Assembly (NCBI GenBank): GCA_900155495.1
Contig: FTLJ01000848.1
Coordinates: 1 to 31,485, forward strand
DNA from: Porogramme epimiltina
Lineage: Eukaryota; Basidiomycota; Agaricomycetes; Polyporales; Polyporaceae
Direction of reading: 5' to 3'
Length of the DNA: 31,485 bases
The notes under the pieces were generated by a model that did not search any database, was not told the origin of the DNA, and saw nothing but the letters and a program-made list of their open reading frames with translations. Positions 19,343-29,143 of the stretch are shown piece by piece (the first letter of the stretch is position 1; each line of letters opens with the position of its first letter). The translations under genes and the position numbers were made by a program.

Positions 19343-22300
19343 ATGGCCGCCTCAAATCAGTCAACCGCGATGGATGTCGATGAGGCGGCGATCGACGAGG
19401 GCTTGTACTCTCGCCAACTGTGAGTGGTGCTTGATTGGAGGCGCGTTATTTGGCTCATAATCCTGCTCATAGATATGTCCTTGGGCACGAAGGTGCGTAC
19501 GAACATGTATTACGTCTCAGATATACTCACGATAGCTGTAGCCATGAAGCGCATGGCTGCGTCCAATGTCTTGATTGTGGGCATGAAGGGTCTCGGCGTT
19601 GAGATTGGTAAGTGGCTGCGCGGTTGCATGTTGCTGGTTTCCAAGGACCGACACCGTCCATTATTTGTACAATAGCAAAGAACGTAGTCCTCGCCGGTGT
19701 CAAATCCGTCACAATTTACGACCCAGAGCCCGTCCAAGTATCGGACTTGAGCAGTCAGGTATGGTGTGCTACTCTCCTTACCGCAGCTTCCCCACTCAAG
19801 GTGTATTAGTTTTTCTTGAGGCAAGAAGATGTTGGGAAGCCCCGTGCAGAAGTGACCGTGTCGCGCTTGGCTGAGCTCAACGCGTATGTCCCTGTCCGGA
19901 ATCTTGGGGGTAATGCAGGTCAAGAAATCACACCGGAGTTGATCAAGGGCTTCCAGGTGTGTGCCGAGAAGCGCGTATTTTATCCCTGTAATTAATGATT
20001 ATCCAGGTGGTGGTCCTTTCAGGCGTTTCGCTGCAGAAGCAACTCGAAATCAACGACTGGACTCACCAGAATGGCGTGCATTTCATTTCTGCAGACACGC
20101 GTGGTCTCTTCGGGTACGTTAGACGTTGGCTGCGTTAAGACCATTAAACCAAAACTCGAATCAGTTCCGCATTCAACGACTTTGGTGCGAAGTTCACATG
20201 TGTGGACCCCACCGGAGAGCAGCCGCTTTCAGGAATGATCGTCTCTGTTGACAAGGTGAATCCTGCATTCATTTGTTATATATAGGCATCGCGTATTGAC
20301 TTGTACGTCCCTGCGCTCAGGACAACGAGGGTGTTGTTGCATGCTTGGATGAGACGCGACACGGTCTCGAAGACGGCGATTTCGTGACGTTCAGCGAAGT
20401 TCAGGGCATGAATGAGTTGAACGGATGCGAGCCTCGGAAGATCACCGTCAAAGGCCCGTACACTTTCGCTATTGGTGATACATCAGGACTTGGCGACTAC
20501 AAGAGTGGTGGTATATTCACACAAGTCAAAATGCCGAAGATCATACCATTCGTAAGTTCGTGTGGACATCTCAGTGGTCTTGTACTAAACAACTCCTCCA
20601 GAAATCGTTGCGCGAATCCTTGACAGCTCCGGAGTTCTTCATGACCGATTTCGCCAAGTTCGACCGACCAGCAACATTGCACGTAGGGTTCCAAGCACTT
20701 TCCCAGTTCGAGGCTCAGCACCAGCGCTCCCCTCGTCCTCGCAACGCCGAAGACGCAGCAGCAGTGGTTGCGTTGGCGAAGAGGATCGACGCAGATGCGG
20801 ACGAGAAGATTCTCACTGAGCTTGCGTACCAGGCGACTGGTGACCTCGCACCCATGAACGCCGTCTTCGGCGCCTTCGTTGCCCAGGAAGTGCTCAAGGC
20901 CTGCTCTGCCAAGTTCCACCCTATGATCCAGCATATGTACTTCGACTCGCTTGAGTCCCTGCCTGCTGAGCTCCCTACAGAGCAGGACTGTCAGCCACTC
21001 GGTTCGCGGTACGATGCGCAGATTGCTGTCTTTGGCAAGAAGTTCCAAGACAAGATTGCGAACTTCCGCGAGTTCCTCGTTGGCTCTGGGGCTATTGGCT
21101 GCGAGATGCTGAAGAACTGGAGTATGATTGGTCTCGCATCTGGCCCCAACGGCAAGATTCACGTCACCGATCTCGATACCATCGAGAAGAGCAACCTGAA
21201 CCGCCAGTTCCTTTTCCGTCCCAAGGATCTTGGAAAATTCAAGGCAGAGGTTGCCGCGGCGGCGGTCGCAGACATGAACCCCGACCTCAAGGGTAAGATC
21301 GACAGCAAGCAGGAACCTGTCGGCCCTGAGACCGAGAGTATGTTTTACCAACCAATCATTACCCTACGGACACTGACCACTAGGCAGACATCTACGACGC
21401 GGATTTCTTCGCGAGCATTGATGGTGTCACCAACGCGCTGGACAACGTCAAGGCCCGCCAGTATATGGACCAGCGTTGCGTCTTCTACATGAAGCCCCTC
21501 CTCGAATCCGGTACTCTCGGCACGAAGGGCAACGTGCAGGTCATCGTGCCTCACATCACTGAGTCCTACTCTTCGTCACAAGACCCACCGGAGAAGGAGA
21601 CACCGGTCTGCACTGTCAAGAACTTCCCCAACGCCATTGCGCATACGATTGAGGCGAGTAGCTATTGGGAGTTATATTCGCTATGGTGCTAACCCTAAAC
21701 GCAGTGGGCAAGGCAAGATTTCGAAAGCTTGTTCATAAAGCCGTCCCAAGCTGTAAACTCGTACCTGTCTGACCCCAACTTCCTGGAGAACAACCTCAAG
21801 TACTCTGGACAGCAGAAGGAACAGGTCGAGCAGATTCTGTCGTACCTTGTCACGAACAAGCCCCTCACGTTCGAGGAGTGCATCGTCTGGGCGCGCTTGC
21901 AATTCGAGGAGAAGTATAACAACTCGATCCGCCAGTTGTTGTACAGTCTCCCCAAGGATGCTGTCACGAGCACTGGCCAACCGTTCTGGAGCGGCCCAAA
22001 GAGGGCACCGGACCCGCTTACCTTCGACGCCAACGAGGTAGCTCTCATCGCTCGGCGTGTTGATATTGTTACTGACATTCTGACAGCCTACCCACTTGCA
22101 ATATATCATCGCCGCCGCCAACCTCCACGCATTCAACTACGGTCTCCGGGGAGAGACAGACCCTGCTATCTTCAGGAAGGTTGCGGAAGAGGTCATCGTT
22201 CCTGAGTTCACTCCCAGGAGCGGCGTGAAGGTCCAGATCAACGACAGCGATCCTACGCCTCAGAACGACGGCGGCGGTACGTACAGATCCACGCTTTAAG

Positions 22301-23227
22301 CTCTCTGCGTACGTACGCTGACCGGCCGACGCTCGCAGACTCGGACCTTTCGGACCTGATCAAGCAGCTTCCATCGCCCTCGTCGCTCGTTGGCTACCGC
22401 CTCAACCCAGTCGAGTTCGAGAAGGATGACGACACGAACTTCCACATCGACTTCATCACCGCCGCGTCGAACCTCCGCGCCATGAACTACAGCATCACGC
22501 CCGCAGACCGCCACACGACCAAGCAGATTGCTGGCAAGATCATCCCCGCGATTGCGACCACCACCTCGCTCGTCACCGGCCTGGTCTGTCTCGAGCTCTA
22601 CAAGGTACGTCCTTGTCTCGCCGCCGAGGCCACAGCATTAATGTTTCATCTCCCCCTCTCATAGCTCATCGATGGCAAGAGCAAGATCGACGACTACAAG
22701 AACGCGTTCCTCAACATCGCGCTGCCCTTCTTCGGCTTCTCGGAGCCGATCGCGCCCAAGAAGGCGACGTACGACGGCGTCGACTGGACGCTCTGGGACC
22801 GCTTCGAGTTCCGCGGCGACCCGTCGCTCAAGGAGATCGTCGACTGGTTCCAGCGCGAGCACAAGCTCGAGGTCAGCATGGTCAGCCAGGGCGTCAGCAT
22901 GCTCTGGAGCTCGTTCATCGGCAAGAAGAAGGTGAGTGTTTGCGACGCGGCGTGTCCACGCGCGTCGGGTGATCGTGGGGATGGTGTGCTGATGGTACTG
23001 GTTGTTTGTGCAGAGTGAGGAGCGGCTCCCCATGAAGTTCAGCAAGCTTGTCGAGTTCGTGAGCAAGAAGCCGCTGCCTGCACACACGAAGCACCTCATC
23101 GTCGAGGTCATGGTCTGCGATGAGGAAGGCGAGGACGTCGAGGTAAGGCGAATCGCCATTTCTCTCAGTATCGGGCCACAATTGAAATCGTCATTCATAG
23201 GTACCGTTTATTGTCGTACACGTGTAG
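19343..23227 (+). CDS. UBA1: Ubiquitin-activating enzyme E1
   Basis: Activates ubiquitin with ATP, adenylating its C-terminus and forming an E1 thioester, then loads E2 enzymes in nucleus and cytosol. Sixteen exons: 19343-19419, 19473-19492, 19542-19607, 19676-19758, 19810-19956, 20007-20113, 20165-20255, 20321-20551, 20602-21337, 21388-21653, 21705-22037, 22087-22276, 22339-22604, 22665-22931, 23014-23142, 23201-23227 (3036 nt, 1011 aa; yeast Uba1 is 1024). Seen: inactive adenylation half ([35 protein letters not shown]), active half with nucleotide loop [12 protein letters not shown] from about residue 435 and LNRQFLFR, catalytic Cys in [10 protein letters not shown] at about residue 594, and the ubiquitin-fold domain at the C-terminus (about the last 100 residues). 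Intron 21654-21704 begins GC instead of GT. Complete and apparently intact. Confidence 0.97.
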
Positions 23228-23355
23228 TGGGGGAGAGCGTTACCGAGAAGTATCAAGATGTACAACGATGTATAGAATTACAAGCAAAGCAGTGTAGCCA
23301 TACATATTTGTGAACGAGTGGAGTTTGCAATGGTGGGAAGGAAACGTTGTCCGAC

Positions 23356-25597
23356 CTAGTCCAGTAGTACAATGACTTCCACCGGCCTGCCTTCTACTTC
23401 CTCTACTTTGACACAGACCCTTTTACCTTCGCGTTGTGAGAGGTCGCCGGGTGGGCTAGCGGAACGTTTGATAGTCGTGGTCACCTCCGAGTTCAGTCCT
23501 TCTCCTGCACGTTTAGACGACGACGAAGCGTGCGGCTGTTGTTGAGGACCTTCGTCCGCCCCTGTGGAGTTCCCTGTGGAGTTCCCTGTGGAGTTCCCTG
23601 TGGAGCTCCCTGTTTCCGTGTTCTTACCCCTCCTCTTATTTTTCTCTCTCATGAGTGCGAGAACACGTTTGGTGAGCTCTAGCAAACCGCAGACAGGCCC
23701 AGAGTTAGTCCAAATCTTGAACGGCTGACATGAAGGGTTCCCGTGCTTTACTCACCGGACTTGTGTGACTGTGCGACTTTGGCCAACGCGTTCATCGACC
23801 GTCCACTTCTATTCTATACCACAAATGTAAACAACAGCCACGCGGGGTCGACGTCAGCCCCCACTGCCAAATCCTTAGTTTCAAACGCACCTCGGGAAGT
23901 CCTTCGAAGGGCTTCCAGTACATTCGCATCGTCATGTTCTGGCTCCCGTTTGTCTCCCCGAAGGGGTCCAACAATTTGTGCATATATCGGGCCATGTCAC
24001 GAAGATCTTGCTTGGTCACTTGTCTGGCCGCCCTCTTCCTGCCGCTTCTGCGGATTAGCGGCTGAACCTTAATCTGCGAGGCAGACTCGTCGGCGGTGAC
24101 GGAAACCCTGTGAATTTCATCAGTGACAGCCGGACCTCCTTCGTCGGCATGCTGGGCATTTTCTTCATTGGCATGATCGAGGCCCTGTTTGTCCTTTTTA
24201 GCTTGTTCCAGATACTCCTTATGGTATACTTCTATTTCTACCTCATACGGTTAATTTTACCCGCTACCGTTCGGTCCGCTAAAATACTCACTTTTGCGGT
24301 GTCTACGCTCTAAGTCCTTCCATGCCTTCTGACTCCGTTCCCTGTTCTAACAAGCGGGCGGCGGCACGGGTTCGTGTCAGCTTGAAATCTGACAGCGCAG
24401 TAGCGGCACCGCCACGCGCGAACTCCGATACTCACCTCCCGGCGGGAAGCGAACTCCTTCCAGTGCGGCCAACCGCGCCTCTCGGCGCTCCATACTGACG
24501 CCCGCTTCTCTATCAGGTACCGCGCGACGGCGCGGATTTCATCCTCCGTGACCCGCTTACCGACCCGGCGCCCCGTCCTGGTCCTGGCCTTGGTACGGGG
24601 GTACTCTTCTCCGCTCGACTCTTCCGACGGCTCGCCAGCGTCACCGTCAGACCTCTTAGGTGGGGCTTCTTCGTCTATGCTGCTGAGGGGGCTCAGGGTG
24701 CTGCGGTCGGCAGCGACCAGGGTGTGCGCACTGCTGGGGGTGGCGGACACAGCGCTGCGCTTCTCTGCCGTCGGTGGGTTGAGTAGCGAGCTGTAGGGAA
24801 GCGACAGTTAGTAGAGTGCAGGTGCAGGGTCGGAGTCAGCGCCCGCGAAGCGTACTTGGCTTCGACGTTCTTTGCGGGCTGTGGAGCCTCGATGGCGCCT
24901 GTCGTCGCCGGTGTGTCGATGAGGTGGGAAATTTCTTTGTGTATCTCACAAAAATAATTCTTCCACGCTGGAGAGATTGAAGCCGGTAAGCGTCGAGACA
25001 CAACAGCAAGACAAACGTGCAGCGCACGCACCCAGCGAAGAGTGGTTGTTCACCTGCGCCACGGCGGGGAGTCAGCACACGCGCACACTGGATCTAGGAC
25101 AGACACAGCACGAGGGGAGACCCGCGACGCACGTTGTCGAGCCTGTCGATCACCTGCCGCGAATTCAAGCCCTGCGCGGCGCCCTCCTTGAGGGCCGCGA
25201 TGAGTGTCGCGCGGTCGTGCGGCGACGTCCCGGCGCAGACGCCGCGCTCGGTGTTGAGCAGCCTCTGGAGGAGCGCCGCGAACAGGCGCGGGTCCACCGA
25301 GGGGAACGCATCGCTCGGGGGCGGCGGGAGAGGCTGCGGGGGCGGCGGCATGGGGTACCAGTGGGCGGGTGGCGGCTGGGCCCACGGCTGCAGCGGCCAC
25401 GACGGCGGCATGTACGCAGGGGCGAGGGCGAGCGGGAGTTGTTGGTTAGTGGCCGGCCCTTGCGCGCCCTGCGGCGCGTGAGGCGCGGCTGGGATGTGAG
25501 GCGCAACTGGGATGCCAGGCGGCGCGATCGGGAAGCCTGGAACGTTGAAGCCCGGAAGGCCGCCAGCCTGTGGGTTTGAATTCGGGTCCGGGTTCAT
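23356..25597 (-). CDS. Three-module Myb/SANT-like (Rap1-type) protein, paralogue B
   Basis: Not a named protein I recognise; likely nuclear and DNA- or chromatin-binding. Exons: 25597-25133, 25053-25032, 24967-24856, 24790-24436, 24346-24292, 24231-23891, 23813-23756, 23678-23356 (1731 nt, 576 aa). Residues 1-~110 are Pro-rich (runs such as PPPPQPLPPPP). Three helical modules follow, each split by an intron ahead of its last helix: module 1 (ATLIAALKEG..VNNHSSLAWKNYF), module 2 (VTEDEIRAVARYLIEK..SQKAWKDLERR), module 3 (VTKQDLRDMARYMHKL..YWKPFEGL). The NHSxxAWK-type ending recalls the Rap1 Myb domain (Myb_DNA-bind_2). The C-terminus has KKR-rich basic patches and a four-unit GNST repeat. Exon layout matches neighbour A (22-nt and 58-nt exons, same phases). 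Convergent with UBA1, 128 bp apart. DNA target unknown; other helical folds remain possible. Confidence 0.75.
23562..23609 (-). repeat. 12-bp coding tandem repeat, four units
   Basis: CTGTGGAGTTCC occurs three times in tandem, followed by one unit with a single change. On the minus strand it encodes repeated Gly-Asn-Ser-Thr in the C-terminal tail of paralogue B. Unit length keeps frame, so copy number can vary without breaking the gene. Confidence 0.9.
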
Positions 25598-25990
25598 AGC
25601 AGCGGTGTCGGACAGCGTCGTGATGCGAGCAGGCTTGCGAAGGCCGAAGGGGAGAGTGGGAGAAGAAGAGAAAAGTGGTGTCCGCTCTTTTGAACGTGCA
25701 CGCGGACTGGGAGAAACTCGGGCAGGACGAGCGGTTTAAAGGAAGATCAGCGTCGCGGCAGTTGCGAGCCTGTCATCGAAGACAGGCACCCCCTTCCCCG
25801 CACGCTGAAGCCCGACTTGGTCGGAAAGTGGCGCTGCTCCCCGGTGGAGATGACGTGCGTTCGGCGGATGCAGACGTGGAAGAAAACAAGGTCATATGCG
25901 CTATCAAATACATGCACAACATAAGCATACGCACATAGGACAACAAACCCGCGAGCCCGCCGCGCCGCCCCACCTCGTACATCCCCCGCC
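25598..25990. other. Intergenic stretch between the two Myb-like paralogues
   Basis: About 390 bp holding the promoter of paralogue B and the 3' end of paralogue A. No additional gene or repeat is seen. Arg-rich frames crossing it are shadows of paralogue A's last exon. Confidence 0.5.
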
Positions 25991-28448
25991 TCACGCCCCC
26001 GAAGCGGAACCACCGCCGTCCTCGCGGAGCCGCTTCGCGGGGCGCGCGTCCACGCTCGAGCCCTCGTCTTCGCGGCCCAGCGCCGCCTCCGCCTCCGCCT
26101 CCTCGTCCGACTCGTTCGTCTCCCGGCTCCGCTTGAGCGACGCGTCGCGCGCATCCCCTCCCGGCGCGGCCTCCTCGTCGTCGTCGTCCCCGTCGCGCTC
26201 GCTCTCCGCCGCGTCCTGCTCCTCGTCGTCGTCGCCCGGCTCGTCGTCCTGCTGGGGCGGCGTCCCGCCGTTGCGCTCCTCCGCCTCGGACTGCCGGAGC
26301 AGGTACCGTTTGAAGTAGCGGTCGATCTCTGCGTCGTCGCGGGCCGCTCGTCAGCTCAATGTCGACGCTGCGCGGAGGGGTCGCGTTGCTCACCTACTGC
26401 ACGCTTCCGCGCGAGCGACATCCACGCGCTGGCGGGGCGCCGGTGCCCGTACTGCCAATGTCGAGGGTAAGGCAGAGAACATCAGTACCCCACAGCCAGC
26501 CTGCGAGCGAAGAGAACACGCACCTTGTTGTTCTCCGCAAAGTATTCCCATTTCTGGGCGTTCGTGAGGTCCTCCCACTCATCCCACCGCTCGACCATGT
26601 ATTTGCCCATCGCGCGGAAGTCGATTTCTGATACAGGATTCCGCGGGGGCCTTTTCGGGCTCTCGTCCTCGTCGACAGACGCTACCCGCTCGCTGCTCCG
26701 TCCCTCGTCGTCTTCTTCGTCCTCGTCCTCGTCGCCGCTTCCCTCCTCCCCGTCTTCCCCGCTCTCCTCTTCACCGGAACTTGACTGCTGCGAACCGCCC
26801 TCACCCTCATCCTCATCTTCTCCAGAACCCTCGTCGCCGGAGGCCGTCAGCGCGTGCAGCTTCCTTCGCGCCTTCTGCGCCGCCTTCGCCTGCCGCGCCT
26901 CCTCCGCCCGCCGCTGCGCCTCGATGAAAATCGTGTCCGGAACCCTCGGCACGTCGTCCCAGTGCCTCTTCCACGCCTCCGCATTGTGGTGGGGCGTCTA
27001 GCAAGTCCGATCCGACGAAGTCAGCGCGTCCCGTCCCTCAATTCGCGAACGAGACAACAGCAAGAACGGGCAGCGCACCTCTTTTGCAAGCGCCTCGTAC
27101 AGGTCGCTCTTGTCCATGGTCGGCTTGCGGAGCAGCGCCCAGCGCAAGTAGTGTATGAAGAACACCTTGTCCTCCGCCGTGAACCGCGTGCTGTCGTCCC
27201 CGGGGTCGCGCCGCGGCGGCGTCGGCTTCACCGTCGGGTCCGCGGGCGGGATGAACGTCTCGTTGTGGAACTCGTCCACCGGCCCGCCGCGCCTCGGCCG
27301 GTTCGCGGGCGTCCGGTGCGCTGGTGCCGCGTCCACCGGGGTCGCGGTGCGCTTGTGGCTCCCGTTCGGTTTGGCGGCGGCGGCAGTCGCCTTGGTCGTC
27401 GGGGGCTGCTGCCGGGAGGCGGCCACCTTCGACGCCGGACCGGGCTTTTTCGTCGGGGACGACTTGTGCGTGGGGCGCGGATGCTCGGGGGTCATCTTTG
27501 CGGGCTTTCCCGTTCTCCTGCGGGCGATGGTGATTATGGGGGTCGCAGCGCTATACAGATGGCTCCTTACCGAGCGACTTGAAGACCGTATCCCTTGAAT
27601 GACGACGCGCGAGGGATGCGAGGCGAGGACGTCTCAGTCTCCGGATTCGCAGCGGAGCCGCCTTTGCGCGTTCGGGCCCAAGGGTACACCCGCGGACAGA
27701 TCTCATCCAAGTGTTCCAAGAAGTAGTCTTTCCAGGCTACATGCACCGTTAGCACCGGACGCCCTCCTATGAGACCAGCACTGCAAGGACGCACCGCTTT
27801 CCGAGTGCCCGTTCACCTGCGCGCGCGTGCCACCACGTCAGTTCCACCCACATATATTGCAGGCACTCGCACGCTACGCACCTGGTCCAGCTTCACGAAC
27901 GCCCGCCGCGCCGACCGCCCGCGCGCGTGTGCCGCCCGCAACGCGTCCACGAGCGCGCGCTCGTCGCCCTGCACGGTGCCAACGTCCAGATATTCATGGC
28001 GGTTGTGTGTGTGCCCGTTCGCCGACGCTGACGTCGACGCCTCCGGTTGCGGCGGAGCTGGCAACTGTTGTTGTTGTTGCTGCTGCTGCTGTTGCGGCGC
28101 ACCTGTGAAGCCCGACGCTTGGGGCCCCATAAGGGCGGTGAAGACCGGCCAGCCGGCCCCGGGCCAAAAGAACTGCTGCTGTTGCTGTTGTGGTTGTTGC
28201 TGTTGAGACTGCTGCTGTTGGGGCTGCTGCACGCCCATCCCGCCGACGATGCCCATCCCTGGCATGCCCATCAAGCCCATGCCCATGCCCATTCCCACAC
28301 CGAACCCGCCCATTCCTGGAAGCTGCTGCTGCTGTTGTGGTTGCTGCTGCTGCTGTTGCTGCTGCTGGTTGGCCTGGAACGCGCCGGCGAGCTGGTTTAG
28401 AAGCTGCGCGTGCTGCTGCGCCCCCGCGTTGAAGTTCTGAGCGCTCAT
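25991..28448 (-). CDS. Three-module Myb/SANT-like (Rap1-type) protein, paralogue A
   Basis: Paralogue of B; function unknown, probably nuclear. Exons: 28448-27882, 27816-27795, 27736-27571, 27517-27079, 26997-26524, 26451-26394, 26328-25991 (2064 nt, 687 aa). Residues 1-~125 are Gln-rich with polyQ tracts and a GMGM stretch. Module 1: DERALVDALRA..VNGHSESAWKDYFLEHLDEI; module 2: FTAEDKVFFIHYLRW..TPHHNAEAWKRHW; module 3: VSEIDFRAMGKYMVERW..YGHRRPASAWMSL. Between modules lie basic Pro/Lys linkers and a long acidic Glu/Asp/Ser block (about 26690-26840). The C-terminus alternates acidic runs with basic KRSRE and AKRLRED patches that could be nuclear localisation signals. Module 2 most resembles a Rap1-type Myb repeat (the HNAEAWKRHW ending). 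Exon 2 (22 nt) and exon 6 (58 nt) match B in length and phase. Polar low-complexity tails suggest a scaffold or transcription regulator, but that is inference. Confidence 0.75.
28063..28378 (-). repeat. Polyglutamine (CAG/CAA) tracts in paralogue A
   Basis: Three CAA/CAG-rich clusters (about 28063-28095, 28171-28230, 28323-28370) encode Gln runs, with a Gly-Met repeat between the last two (about 28250-28315). Such tracts are length-variable and mark a disordered, activation-domain-like N-terminus. Confidence 0.85.
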
Positions 28449-29143
28449 CGTGCCCGGCGGGTGACGGCCACAAGGGGCGAGAGGGAAGGCAGCGAAGACG
28501 ACCGAGAGGGGGTGCGTGAGGGGACAGAGAGAAAGGGAGGTGGCGGCGCGGAGGCTTTGCGTTGGGACGCCGCGGCCTGGCGCCGCTCGTGCGGTGAACC
28601 CGCGCGCGATCTCGATCGGCGCGCGTAGATCTGGTGGATGATGGATCTGCGCCGTCAGACTCGGGCCACACGCTCCATTCCGCTCACGCTGGAGGCTTCT
28701 AGAGAGCCCCCTGTCATGTCGGTAGAATTAAATTTGTCTACGAGCCGATTCCAGCATCCCTTCGACGCCTTGCGGGAGGGTTCGAGGCGAGCTCAGCGCG
28801 CGTAGGCAGCTACGTTAGGTGCTGCAATCCCGGTGTCCACACAGGTCCTCAAGCTCAAGGTTCCATTAAGTGCCCCGTCCTCGCGGCCTCCATGAGGCTG
28901 GCATCGATGGCCACTTCCACACACCAGCGTGCCGCGCCCACATCTAGCGTTTAAACTTTCAGTGGCGCTTCAAGTCCCAGCTAGCGCCCACCACAGATTG
29001 GTCGAATGAGAAATTTCTAAGTCCTTCCTCGGCAGACGAAAGCAGCGAGTGGACGAGAGCGGGTATAGAGTGGCGACTAGTGTCTACGTGGTACAGCAAA
29101 CCGCAACCGCCCCCTCTCCGACGCCGACGCTCGCCCGCCAGCC
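28449..29143. other. Intergenic stretch: paralogue A promoter and chitinase 3' flank
   Basis: About 695 bp. The left part should be the promoter and 5'UTR of the minus-strand Myb-like gene; the right part is the 3'UTR of the GH18 gene. An AT-rich patch lies at about 28725-28740. No gene or repeat recognised. Confidence 0.5.

Noticed and set aside
23562..23609. Tandem repeats as a CRISPR-like array
   Set aside because: Units are contiguous with no spacers, in frame and coding; the host is a eukaryote.
25773..26393. 206-codon minus-strand Arg/Gly-rich frame
   Set aside because: Alternative frame of paralogue A's last exon; the acidic KRSRE/AKRLRED frame with a proper splice join is the better reading.
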